A stretch of 64,000 nucleotides of DNA from UBA5794 sp963714375 (lineage in GTDB: Bacteria > Actinomycetota > Acidimicrobiia > Spongiisociales > UBA5794). The notes beneath the pieces were generated by a model that was given only the letters and a program-made list of their open reading frames with translations, ran no database searches and was not told the origin of the DNA. Shown here piece by piece: positions 34,945-43,808 of the stretch (its first letter is position 1; each line of letters opens with the position of its first letter). Position numbers and translations under genes: made by a program. Location: contig CAVQOG010000006.1 of the NCBI GenBank assembly GCA_963714375.1, positions 186,001-250,000 on the forward strand, given 5' to 3'.

Positions 34945-36005
34945 GCCGTGGCCTCCGCGGGAGCCTCGTAGCTCCTCTTGGAGATGCTGGTTTGGGCTGT
35001 CTGATCACCTACCAGGACTGTTCTGCCAGTGGCCATGGCCCTATCTGCAGCCTCAAGAACCTCAACGACCGCTAAACCCGCCTGACCGGTGGCCTGGGTT
35101 GCCTTGCCGCTGCTGGCAGCTTCGATAAAGTGGGTTAGTTCAAGTGTGAGTGGTTCAGATGCATCGATGTACGGCGAAACGATCTCGCCATATCGGTAGG
35201 TGAGGGTGGACGCGCTGAAGTCAGCGTTGACTCGATTGGCGTCGACCCCTCGGTCGTAGATTCGGAGCGGTTCTGAGTGGGCGAGGTCGTTGAATACGGC
35301 CATCTTGCGAGTACCGACGGCGGTGACTCTCCGCACCTTGGCCGGATCGAGCCAGGAGACACGAATGTAGGCAGTGACGTCGGGCTCGGTGTAGTGCAGT
35401 TGGAGCATCGCGACGTCTTCGAAGCTGCCTCCTGCACCGTACCTTGAACCCCACGCACCGACGCTCAGCGGTGTGGAGTTCAATAGATAGTTACACACCG
35501 AGATTCCGTGCGGGGCCAAGTCCCATACCACATTGATGTCGTCTTGATAGAGGCCAAGGTTGAGCCAGGCGGCGTCGATGTAGCGAATGCTCCCTAGATG
35601 GCCTGCGATAATCATGCGTCGCATCTCAATAAGTGCGGCTGAGAATTCGAATGTGTGCCCGACCATGAGCACGACCCCGGCTGCTGCTGCCATCTCCACC
35701 AGCTCGCGTGCCTCCTCAGGCGAAGTTGCCAGCGGCTTTTCTACAAGAACGTGTTTGCCCGCAGCGATGGCTTCCGCGGCGACTTCCCGATGCAATGAAG
35801 GGGGTACGGCGACGACTACCGCGTCAATGATTGGAAGCGCCGCCGCAAGATCTGATACAGCGGTCTTTGCGTACCGCACTAGCATCTCTTCTTGCCTAGC
35901 CTCGCTGCGGTCGATGGCGACCACGAATTCGACACCTGGCAGAGAAGAGAGAACGCGGACGTGCTTCGACCCCCAATACCCGCACCCAACAACTCCCAGC
36001 CGCAT
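34941..36005 (-). CDS. Gfo/Idh/MocA-family sugar dehydrogenase (WlbA-like)
   Basis: 354 residues and intact, unlike the paralogue at 21 kb. The NAD fold starts MRLGVVGCGYWGSKHVRVL; VAVPPSLHREVA and HVLVEKPLATS carry the catalytic Lys; INVVWDLAPHGISVCNYLL is the substrate-side motif. Together with the DegT aminotransferase it probably oxidises and aminates a UDP-sugar for the repeat unit. It is the first gene of the nine-gene polysaccharide operon. Confidence 0.88.
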   Translation of the reverse strand: MRLGVVGCGYWGSKHVRVLSSLPGVEFVVAIDRSEARQEEMLVRYAKTAVSDLAAALPIIDAVVVAVPPSLHREVAAEAIAAGKHVLVEKPLATSPEEARELVEMAAAAGVVLMVGHTFEFSAALIEMRRMIIAGHLGSIRYIDAAWLNLGLYQDDINVVWDLAPHGISVCNYLLNSTPLSVGAWGSRYGAGGSFEDVAMLQLHYTEPDVTAYIRVSWLDPAKVRRVTAVGTRKMAVFNDLAHSEPLRIYDRGVDANRVNADFSASTLTYRYGEIVSPYIDASEPLTLELTHFIEAASSGKATQATGQAGLAVVEVLEAADRAMATGRTVLVGDQTAQTSISKRSYEAPAEATA

Positions 36006-36072
36006 TGCGTCACCCTCTTCTCGTCTAAGCCGTTCAAGAGCAGTCGAACCGTCTCGTTCCTATTTCAAGACG

Positions 36073-36112
36073 TTACGCAGCATGTGACCACAGTGCGTAG
36101 CCAACTGCGTAG
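36073..36112. promoter_or_regulatory. Candidate operator between the polysaccharide operon and the GH113-like gene
   Basis: In the 154-bp divergent gap, TGCGTAG occurs at 36094-36100 and 36106-36112 (12-bp period, about one helical turn). An inverted near-copy, TTACGCA, lies at 36073-36079. The arrangement is what a shared regulator site could look like; no regulator gene is nearby. Confidence 0.35.
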
Positions 36113-36114
36113 AG

Positions 36115-36120
36115 TACTAT
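36115..36120 (+). promoter_or_regulatory. Possible -10 element for the GH113-like lipoprotein gene
   Basis: TACTAT lies 40 bases before the GTG start, directly downstream of the TGCGTAG repeats. No good -35 box is visible, which would suit an activator-dependent promoter. Confidence 0.3.
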
Positions 36121-36159
36121 GTTAGCAACTAACGGTGGCAGACATCAAGTGGTGCTTCC

Positions 36160-37281
36160 GTGAGCAAAACGTCAACACAACGGAATCTGGCTGGGGCTAT
36201 CGGTACCGTTCTCATGCTGACTTCGTGCGTGTCGGCGGCACCCACAGAAACGCCCACCCACTCCAAACCTCACCCATCGACAAGTGTCGCGACCACAACG
36301 ATTCCCGGCACCACAACGACAACAATTGTCGAGCCCTCAGTCGTTGCCACGAGTTTCCCGCAAAGCGGAGTGGCAGCTCCACTGTGGGATGACCATCAAT
36401 ATGGGGAGCCTGCCTTTGCGGCGTCCTTGATCGACATCGCCGATGCCGGGGCACATTGGGTGACGCTGGTTCCCACTTGGTACCAAACGGACACGGAGAG
36501 TTCCACAATATTTGCTGAGATCCCTGGCAGAACCGCGACGGATGAGGCGTTGGTGATGGCAATACGTGGCGCACACCAAAACGGGCTCGCGGTGATGTTG
36601 AAACCCCATCTCGATCTGGTCGAAGGAGGGAGTCGAGCTCTGATCGAACCAGTGGATCTCGAAGGCTGGTTTGGATCATATGGGGAGATGATCCTGGCGT
36701 ATGCAGAATTGGCTGAGGTCGAGGGGGTTGAGCAGTTTGTGGTCGGAACAGAGCTTGGAGGTGTCTCGGGTGACTCGGAGCACTGGCGTGCTCTTGTTTC
36801 TGAAGTCCGCGATATCTTTGGTGGGCCCGTGACGTATGCAGCCAACCATAACGAATTCGAGAATGTGGACTTCTGGGACGCTCTTGACTTTGTTGGCATT
36901 GATGCCTACTTCTCGCTGTCCAAGAACCCAACCACGGATATTGACGCCTTGAGAGCGGCGTGGGACCCGATCATCGAACGAATTGGCGAGACGGCCGAAA
37001 GAGTCGATCGAGTTGTCGTCTTCACGGAAGTCGGTTATCCGAGTCAGGAGGGTGCTTCGGTTGAGCCCTACAATCCCTTCTATTCCAAGACACCGTCCGA
37101 GGAGGAGCAGGCGGCTGCCCTCCAGTCGATGCTCGATGCGACCGAGCACGAAACATGGTTCGGAGGCTTCCACTGGTGGATGTGGTTTGTCGCGAGAACC
37201 TCAGACGGAGCAGCTCTCAGCTACATGCCGAAGGGAAAGTTGGCGGGCTCAATCCTCACAGATTACTGGGGAAGGGAGTGA
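36160..37281 (+). CDS. Secreted GH113-like glycoside hydrolase lipoprotein
   Basis: 373 residues from GTG 36160. The signal peptide ends in a lipobox LTSC (C23), followed by a Thr/Pro-rich linker (27-60). The rest is a TIM-barrel of GH113 type: HWVTLVPTWYQT, VMLKPHLDLVEGG, the acid/base Glu in FVVGTELGG (E198), FVGIDAYFSL, the nucleophile Glu in VVFTEVGYPSQ (E290), and a C-terminal WMWFVAR. GH113 enzymes act on beta-mannan-type glycans. Divergent to the polysaccharide operon, it may trim or release the polymer at the cell surface (inference). Confidence 0.8.
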   Translation: MSKTSTQRNLAGAIGTVLMLTSCVSAAPTETPTHSKPHPSTSVATTTIPGTTTTTIVEPSVVATSFPQSGVAAPLWDDHQYGEPAFAASLIDIADAGAHWVTLVPTWYQTDTESSTIFAEIPGRTATDEALVMAIRGAHQNGLAVMLKPHLDLVEGGSRALIEPVDLEGWFGSYGEMILAYAELAEVEGVEQFVVGTELGGVSGDSEHWRALVSEVRDIFGGPVTYAANHNEFENVDFWDALDFVGIDAYFSLSKNPTTDIDALRAAWDPIIERIGETAERVDRVVVFTEVGYPSQEGASVEPYNPFYSKTPSEEEQAAALQSMLDATEHETWFGGFHWWMWFVARTSDGAALSYMPKGKLAGSILTDYWGRE

Positions 37282-37495
37282 CGCTGTAGTCCTGCAACGG
37301 GCAGACTGATCAGTTACGACGCGAAACGATCGGGTGCTTCATCGAGGATGTTGCTGGTCTTGAGGACCGGTCGTCTCCGCCGCACCGGTCACCTACCACG
37401 GGTTCATCCACTTCACAATCACCAAAGAGATCACGGATCGCTCGGACGGGCAACCCCAACCAGCATCCTCAACGGCAACCTCCCGAGGAGCACAA

Positions 37496-39733
37496 CTAGA
37501 TAACGAGGCGGTACGCGTCGTAGACCGCCTCAACCGTCTGCACAGCGTTGAGCACCGACTCGAGGGCTTCTCGGTCCGACAACTCGATTTCGTACCGCAG
37601 CAGCGCTATGCGGTCCCGACCAGTCACCGATGACGATGCGTGGATGTTGGCGCCAACGTCCGAAAGCACCGCTGTGACGTCGCGCAGCAACCTTGGGCGA
37701 TCGAGCGCTTCGACCTGAATCCAGACGAAGAACGTTCCGGTCTGTTCTGAGGCCCAGGCAACGTCAACCATCCGTTCGGCTCCCCGGACGGTGAGGGATC
37801 CAATATTCGCGCAGTCTGCCCTGTGGACGCTGACGCCGCGACCAATCGTGACAAAGCCGACGATGTCGTCACCAGGCACCGGGCCACAGCACTTCGCCAT
37901 CCGTACGAGCATGTCCTCAAGACCCTCAACAATGACGTCACCGGCGAGGCGCTGCTTCCGCTTGTGTGGCGTTGGGAGACGTTCGGCCTGGACAGCCTCT
38001 GCTGCATCGTCTGGTTTCAGCCTTCGTGAGAGCCTCTGCGCGACGGTCTGTGCACTGGTTCGGTGTTCCCCGACCGACATGTACATCGAATCGATGTCAT
38101 CAAACCCAAGTTCCGACGCGACCTTCGCGAGGTCGTCGTCAACCCCCTGGAGAGGCAGGGCGTGTTTGCGCAGGGCCGTCGTGACCGCATCTCGGCCCTC
38201 GGTAAGAGCATTTTCCCTTCGCTCCCTCGAGAACCAACCACGAATCTTTGCAGCCGCCTTTGATGACTTTGTGAATTCCAACCAATCTCGTGAGGGGTGG
38301 GCATCTTGAGCCTTGGAAGTGATGATCTCCACGATGTCGCCGGATTCGAGTTCCGTGGAAAGTGGCACCAACCTGCCGTTGACACGAGCCCCGGCGCAGC
38401 GGTGACCAACATCGGTATGCACGCGATACGCGAAGTCGACAGGAGTGGCACCCTTGGGGAGCGTCTTGACCTCTCCCTTCGGGGTAAGCGCGAACACCTC
38501 GTCCTGGTACAGGTCGAGTTTGAGATTGTCGAGGAACTCCTGAGGATCTTCGGCGTCGTCCTGAATCTCACGGATGTTGGCCACCACGGGAAGCTCACCG
38601 GTATCGCTTCCGTCGTCCTTGTAGCGCCAGTGGGCGGCGATACCGGCCTCGGCTCGGTCGTGCATCTCGGTCGTCCGAATCTGTACCTCGAGCGCTTTCC
38701 CATCCGGCCCAACCACTGTCGTGTGGAGTGACTGATAGAAGTTGAACTTCGGCATCGCGATGTAGTCCTTGAACCGACCCTGAATCGGGGGCCACATCGT
38801 GTGCACGAGCCCGAGCACGCCATAGCAATCCCGCACATCGTCAACAATGATCCTGATGCCAATCAGGTCGTGGATGTCGCCGAACTCGAGCCCGGACGCG
38901 ACCATCTTGCGATAGATCGAATACAAGTGCTTTGGTCGACCCGTGACTGTCGCTTCGATTTCGGCGGCATCAATCTCCTCAGTGACGAGTTTGATGACAT
39001 TCTCGATATAGCCCTCGCGCTCGGGCGAGCGTCTCCTCACCGCCTCTTCAAGCTCTGCCTTCGGTCCGGGGAACAGTATGCCAAAGCATGTCTCTTCCAT
39101 CTCGTGTTTGATCTCTTGCATCCCAAGGCGATGGGCAAGCGGTGCATAGACATCGAGAGTTTCGGATGCAACCCGCCTCTGCTTCTCTTCGGGGAGGGGG
39201 GAAAGGGTTCTCACGTTGTGCATACGGTCCGCAAGTTTGATCACGAGAACTCGGATGTCCCGCGCCATCGCCACGGCCATCTTGCGGATCGTGGCGGCCT
39301 GGGCAACCTCGCGACTTGAGAACTTGATGCGGTCAAGCTTGGTGACGCCGTCGATGAGAAGTGCGACCTCATCCCCGAACTGTTCCGTCACCCCCTCGAG
39401 GGTCAGATCAGTGTCCTCAACCGTGTCGTGCATCAGGGCGGCGGCAAGGGTCGCCTCGTCCAGCCCGTAGTCGGCGAGGATCTCGGTTACCGCAATCGGG
39501 TGCACGATATAGGGGTCACCGGTTGCCCGCGTCTGACCCTTGTGCGACCGCGACGCGACGGCGTATGCCGCCTCGATCAAGGCTGTGTCGCTGCCCGGAT
39601 GGGCTTCGAGGTAGGTCGCGAGCACGTCGCTCATCATCTGTTCGGGTGTGCGGCCCCGAACGGCAGGATCGACGAAACGAACCGCTGGGATTTGGGTTCC
39701 CTCGTCCGTTTCCGTATCTGTGGCGTGCACCAT
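37496..39733 (-). CDS. relA: Bifunctional (p)ppGpp synthetase/hydrolase RelA/SpoT
   Basis: 745 residues. Domains in order: HD hydrolase (AALMHDTVEDTDLT, LADRMHNVRTL), synthetase (GRPKHLYSIYRKM, RFKDYIAMPKFNFYQSLHT), TGS (VFALTPKGEVKTLPKGATPVDFAY) and C-terminal ACT. The HD residues are intact and RFKD is the bifunctional-type loop, so both activities are expected. In mycobacteria apt separates relA from secF; here secF lies 9 bp upstream. The 214 bp on its 3' side (37282-37495) hold nothing I recognise. Confidence 0.97.
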   Translation of the reverse strand: MVHATDTETDEGTQIPAVRFVDPAVRGRTPEQMMSDVLATYLEAHPGSDTALIEAAYAVASRSHKGQTRATGDPYIVHPIAVTEILADYGLDEATLAAALMHDTVEDTDLTLEGVTEQFGDEVALLIDGVTKLDRIKFSSREVAQAATIRKMAVAMARDIRVLVIKLADRMHNVRTLSPLPEEKQRRVASETLDVYAPLAHRLGMQEIKHEMEETCFGILFPGPKAELEEAVRRRSPEREGYIENVIKLVTEEIDAAEIEATVTGRPKHLYSIYRKMVASGLEFGDIHDLIGIRIIVDDVRDCYGVLGLVHTMWPPIQGRFKDYIAMPKFNFYQSLHTTVVGPDGKALEVQIRTTEMHDRAEAGIAAHWRYKDDGSDTGELPVVANIREIQDDAEDPQEFLDNLKLDLYQDEVFALTPKGEVKTLPKGATPVDFAYRVHTDVGHRCAGARVNGRLVPLSTELESGDIVEIITSKAQDAHPSRDWLEFTKSSKAAAKIRGWFSRERRENALTEGRDAVTTALRKHALPLQGVDDDLAKVASELGFDDIDSMYMSVGEHRTSAQTVAQRLSRRLKPDDAAEAVQAERLPTPHKRKQRLAGDVIVEGLEDMLVRMAKCCGPVPGDDIVGFVTIGRGVSVHRADCANIGSLTVRGAERMVDVAWASEQTGTFFVWIQVEALDRPRLLRDVTAVLSDVGANIHASSSVTGRDRIALLRYEIELSDREALESVLNAVQTVEAVYDAYRLVI

Positions 39734-39742
39734 CAGACAATG

Positions 39743-40813
39743 CTACCGACGTTTTCGCCTCTGCTTGGGAGGTCGGGCGGCAGCCACAGGAACATCAGAT
39801 GGCGAAGCAGACTCGGCAACGTCGGCCTGGGTCACGACCACTGAGTCGCTTCCACGTTCCGCTCTCCGGCGTTGCCGTTCCCACTCGGGCTCCGATTCCT
39901 TCCATCGAGCGAGGATCGGAGCAGCGATGAAGATCGACGAATAGGTACCGATGGCGATGCCAATGAACAAGGCAAGCGCGAATTCCTTGAGTGTCTCACC
40001 GCCAATGGCGAGGACACCAACGAAGAGGAGCGAACCGACGGGGATGAGAGACGTCAATGATGTATTGATCGAACGCATCAGTACCTGGTTCATTGACAGA
40101 TTCACGATCGCCGAGAAGGTCGTTTGGGTGTGGAGATAGTGCTCGTTCTCCTTGACCTTTTCATACACGACGACCGTGTCGTACAACGAGTAACCGAGAA
40201 TCGTCAGCACCGCAATGACCGTTGCTGGGGTAACGACGAATCCGATCAGCGCGTACAAGCCACCGGTGATGATGAGATCATGGAAAAGCGCAGCGAGGGC
40301 AGCAACGGCCATCTTCCACTCGAACCGCCATGTGATGAACAGTGCCACCGCGATGAGGAATACGACGAGCGCCTTGATGGCTGCCTGTGTCACCTCGTCG
40401 CCAAACGTCGGGCCAACGGCCGAAAGGTTCGCTTCGTTGACATCGGCGCCGACAGCTTCCGCCACTGCCGCGACAAGGGCGTCTTGCTGGGTTGGGTCGT
40501 TGATAGCCTCAGTTTGGACCGTGACCGTCGAGGGTTGCGAATCATCGAGGCCGTCATGGGACACTTGAACCCTGGCGTCTCCCTGTCCGATGTCTCGAAG
40601 ATCCGCTCGGATTTCCTCAACAGTTGCGTCATTTACGTTCGGAACGGTCACGATGACACCGCCGGTGAAATCGATCGAGAGATTGAACTGCAAGAAGATC
40701 ATCAACAGGATCGAAACAATGACAGCGCCGATCGACACCTTCATTGTTGTTCGTGAGACCTTGACGAAGTCGAAGTGGGTTTCCCCACGGTAGAGCCTGG
40801 TGATCACATTCAT
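39743..40813 (-). CDS. secF: Protein translocase subunit SecF
   Basis: 356 residues with six membrane segments. Features are FVKVSRTTMK, the LSIDFTGGVIVTV first periplasmic strand, and the conserved ITGGLYALIGFVVTPATVIAVLTILGYSLYDTVVVYEKVKEN. A Lys/Arg-rich tail follows. SecDF uses the proton gradient to pull exported proteins through SecYEG. ATGA overlap with secD. Confidence 0.96.
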   Translation of the reverse strand: MNVITRLYRGETHFDFVKVSRTTMKVSIGAVIVSILLMIFLQFNLSIDFTGGVIVTVPNVNDATVEEIRADLRDIGQGDARVQVSHDGLDDSQPSTVTVQTEAINDPTQQDALVAAVAEAVGADVNEANLSAVGPTFGDEVTQAAIKALVVFLIAVALFITWRFEWKMAVAALAALFHDLIITGGLYALIGFVVTPATVIAVLTILGYSLYDTVVVYEKVKENEHYLHTQTTFSAIVNLSMNQVLMRSINTSLTSLIPVGSLLFVGVLAIGGETLKEFALALFIGIAIGTYSSIFIAAPILARWKESEPEWERQRRRAERGSDSVVVTQADVAESASPSDVPVAAARPPKQRRKRR

Positions 40814-42282
40814 GCGTCCACCTCTGCGAGTTCGGCGTCGTCGGGATCCATGGCGCCCTTGCCCATGGCACCCTTGATGGAGAACACACCGCCATCACCG
40901 AGAGGTCCCCTCCCAACGAGATACGTCATGGGGCGTGTGTAGAAGTAGGCGACAAAGATATCAATGACCGTGGCTATCCCCAATGTCAGCGCGAATCCCT
41001 TCACCTGACCGATCGCAAGCATGTAAAGGAGTACTGCGCCAAGCAGGGTGACCGTGTCTCCCGTCAATATCGTGCGGTATGCCGACTCGAAGGCATGCGA
41101 GATCGACGGCCGGAGACCTCTCCCCTTGCGATTCTCCTCTTTGATCCGTTCGAAGTAGACGATGTAGGAATCCAAGGTGATACCGATGGACACGATGACA
41201 CCGGTCACGCCCGCAAGCGTGAGCGTTGTGCCCTGGGTCTGACCGAGGAGGATGATCACGGAGATGAGGAGGGAACCGAATACGGTCAACCCGATAAACG
41301 ACACGATGCCGAGGGAGCGGTAGTAGATCAACATGTACCCGGCAACGAGAATCAATCCAACGAGACCTGCGAACAATCCTGCCTTGAGCGACTCCTCACC
41401 GAGCGTTGCCGACACCGACTCGACGCGCTCGCGTTCGAATGTCGTTGGAAGGGCACCGTAGCGCAGGATGGCAGCGAGGTCCTCGGCTTCTTGTTGAGCT
41501 TCGCCCGATGTTCCCACGGTGATGATGACGGAATTCGGATCAAGCCCTTCCGCTGGGCTGACATCCTCAGCAACAGCAGGTGCCGAGAACACGACACCAT
41601 CGACAACGATGGCAAGCTGCCGTCGAGGATCACCAGACGGGTAGCTCGCGAGGATCTTTGTTGCATCTCGGAACTTCTCGCCGCCTTCCGCGGTGAATTC
41701 GGGGACGACAACCCACTGCCCCGAAACTCCACCTTGCGAGAACTGCACCTGGGCGTCTGTGATGTCTGCCCCGGTAAGGAAGGCTGCGTCCACGTCATAG
41801 ACGAAGAGCTCGTCCTGATCGTACAGATAGGCGCGCATGGTGACGTCGTCCACCATCGTGATCCCCGTCACCGGGTCGAGACCATCAGGGTGGTCCCCGT
41901 CGGGATCTTCCAACGCTGGGCTTACCAGGTATTCGCCATTGACAGGACGGAAGGAGAGTTCACCCGTTGTACCAACGGCCTGGAGCGCACGATCTCGATC
42001 TGTCACCCCGGGGAGCTGTACCACGATCGCCCGATCGCCAACGACGGCGATCTCGGGTTCTTGCACCCCGCCGAGATTCTCAATACGCCTCCGCATGATC
42101 TCAGCTGCGGTATTGAGCGTGCTCGCTTCGGTGCCTTCGGGAGCGACAAGGGTGACAGCGAATCCACCCTGGAGGTCGAGTCCAAGCTTGGGAGCCCAAC
42201 CGACTGCGAGCATTGCGGCAAGGGAACCCCACGCGATACCAACCGTGATGAGGAGCGTGACAATCGCCCGACGCTTACTCAC
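40810..42282 (-). CDS. secD: Protein translocase subunit SecD
   Basis: 490 residues with six membrane segments and a large P1 periplasmic domain. Landmarks are LGLDLQGGFAVTLVAPEG, VVQLPGVTDRDRALQAVGTTGELSFRPV, the long FAGLVGLILVAGYMLIYYRSLG, and GVTGVIVSIGITLDSYIVYFERIKEE. It starts with GTG sharing one base with the yajC stop. It works with SecF. Confidence 0.96.
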   Translation of the reverse strand: MSKRRAIVTLLITVGIAWGSLAAMLAVGWAPKLGLDLQGGFAVTLVAPEGTEASTLNTAAEIMRRRIENLGGVQEPEIAVVGDRAIVVQLPGVTDRDRALQAVGTTGELSFRPVNGEYLVSPALEDPDGDHPDGLDPVTGITMVDDVTMRAYLYDQDELFVYDVDAAFLTGADITDAQVQFSQGGVSGQWVVVPEFTAEGGEKFRDATKILASYPSGDPRRQLAIVVDGVVFSAPAVAEDVSPAEGLDPNSVIITVGTSGEAQQEAEDLAAILRYGALPTTFERERVESVSATLGEESLKAGLFAGLVGLILVAGYMLIYYRSLGIVSFIGLTVFGSLLISVIILLGQTQGTTLTLAGVTGVIVSIGITLDSYIVYFERIKEENRKGRGLRPSISHAFESAYRTILTGDTVTLLGAVLLYMLAIGQVKGFALTLGIATVIDIFVAYFYTRPMTYLVGRGPLGDGGVFSIKGAMGKGAMDPDDAELAEVDA

Positions 42283-42623
42283 TATTCGCTGTCCTCATCT
42301 GGCTGGGGTGGATTGATCATCTCGGCCACGGCGCGTTTGACAACGCGCATCGTCGAACCACCCAAATCGAGGGTGAACGTCTCATCGTCCTCATCAACGA
42401 TGGTCCCAACGATGCCTCCAATGGTTCGCACCTCGTCACCAACACCCATTGCTGCCTGCATCAGCTTGGCCTTCTTCTGCCTTCTGCGTTGCGGCATGAG
42501 AATGAAGATGTAGAAGAGGCCTCCAAGAATGAGGAAGGGAAAGAGGAATGCGAGTGCCGACGATCCGCCCGTGGTCTCGGCCTCGGTCGCAAGGACCTGG
42601 GCTACGGTGAGGGCTGCAATCAC
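42282..42623 (-). CDS. yajC: Preprotein translocase subunit YajC
   Basis: 113 residues. One N-terminal membrane segment (FLFPFLILGGLFYIFILMPQRRRQKK) is followed by the YajC cytoplasmic domain (VGDEVRTIGGIVGTIVDEDDETFTLDLGG). It is an accessory of SecDF. The 63 bp between yajC and tgt contain no recognisable signal. Confidence 0.93.
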   Translation of the reverse strand: MIAALTVAQVLATEAETTGGSSALAFLFPFLILGGLFYIFILMPQRRRQKKAKLMQAAMGVGDEVRTIGGIVGTIVDEDDETFTLDLGGSTMRVVKRAVAEMINPPQPDEDSE

Positions 42624-42686
42624 GACGGTGCCTCCATGGGGGTTTCAAGTTCGGGGTTCGGGTGTTCGCGGCGGAACGCTGCAACA

Positions 42687-43808
42687 CTAATGACGGCTCC
42701 GCTCAATTCCACTCTTGCGCCGTTCGAGGACTTCGTCTCGGAATGCAGCGAACGATCCGTCTTTGATCGAGTGTCGGATATCTCCCATGAGCCGATAGGT
42801 GTACGTCAGATTGTGCAGGGTCAATAGTCGTTGACCCGTCAATTCACCTGTCCGGTTCAGGTGCCGAAGGTATCCCCGTGAGTATCTGCGACAGGTGACA
42901 CACGGACAGTCGGCTTCGATCGGGCTGGCGTCGTCGGACCATTCCGCACGTTTGATCGAGATGTCCCCCTCGCGGGTCAGCGCCTTCCCGTGGCGAGCAA
43001 GACGTGTTGGCAGGACGCAGTCGAAAAGGTCGACACCCTGGGCAACGGCGTCAAGGATTCCCTCGGTATCGCCGAGGCCCATCACGTAGCGCACAGCATC
43101 GGTCGGGAGATGCTCGATGCATGGGGCGATCGCTCTGGACCTCTCGATTCGGCTCTCGCCAACTGCAAGGCCTCCGATACCGAATCCGGGGAACCCAATC
43201 TGTGCCGTTTCCCTCGCAGAGGTTGCCCTGAGCTCAGGATCAGCTCCACCTTGGACAATCCCGAACAACGCTCGATCGTCCCGACGCTTCGCAGATTTGG
43301 AGCGCTCTGCCCAGCGCAACGTGTGGTGCATTGCCCGCTCAGCAACGGACCGTTCTGCCGGAAGAGGGACCGGAATGTCGAGCATCATCGCAATGTCAGA
43401 GCCGAGCGCCTCCTGCACGGCAATGGATCGTTCGGGAGAAAGCTCAACCGTGGAGCCGTCGTATGACGACTTGAAAAGCAGAGCATCTTCCGTCACCTTC
43501 GGATTCAGCGAAAGGACCTGAAAGCCGCCGGAATCAGTGAGGATCGGCTTGTCCCATGCCATGAACCCGTGAAGTTCGCCGAGTTGATACACGATCTCGT
43601 CACCGGGACGCAACATGAGGTGATACGTGTTGGCGAGCACGATCTGCGCTTCGAGGCGTTCAAGATCCTCGGTGTCGATGGTCTTGACCGTTGCTCGGGT
43701 TCCCACGGCCATGAAGCTGGGAGTCGAAACGTCGCCATGGGGCGTTGTCATCGTCCCGGTTCTTGCGTCGGCGTCAGCCGAGACTCCCTGCCACGTCACG
43801 GCACTCAT
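42687..43808 (-). CDS. tgt: tRNA-guanine transglycosylase
   Basis: 373 residues from ATG 43808, overlapping the queA stop. The active site LTDSGGFQV, GIVQGG, GLAVGE, the second aspartate in VDLFDCVLPTR, and the zinc ligands CPCVTC...H are all present. It exchanges guanine-34 for preQ1 in tRNAs with GUN anticodons. With queA this makes two steps of queuosine modification. Confidence 0.95.
   Translation of the reverse strand: MSAVTWQGVSADADARTGTMTTPHGDVSTPSFMAVGTRATVKTIDTEDLERLEAQIVLANTYHLMLRPGDEIVYQLGELHGFMAWDKPILTDSGGFQVLSLNPKVTEDALLFKSSYDGSTVELSPERSIAVQEALGSDIAMMLDIPVPLPAERSVAERAMHHTLRWAERSKSAKRRDDRALFGIVQGGADPELRATSARETAQIGFPGFGIGGLAVGESRIERSRAIAPCIEHLPTDAVRYVMGLGDTEGILDAVAQGVDLFDCVLPTRLARHGKALTREGDISIKRAEWSDDASPIEADCPCVTCRRYSRGYLRHLNRTGELTGQRLLTLHNLTYTYRLMGDIRHSIKDGSFAAFRDEVLERRKSGIERSRH

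Noticed and set aside
37282..37495. Possible ppiB or apt remnant beside relA
   Set aside because: Mycobacterial synteny made me look for them, but no frame shows cyclophilin or phosphoribosyltransferase motifs.
41095..42513. 472-codon plus-strand ORF
   Set aside because: Antisense to secD and yajC; composition is that of a shadow frame, with no motif.
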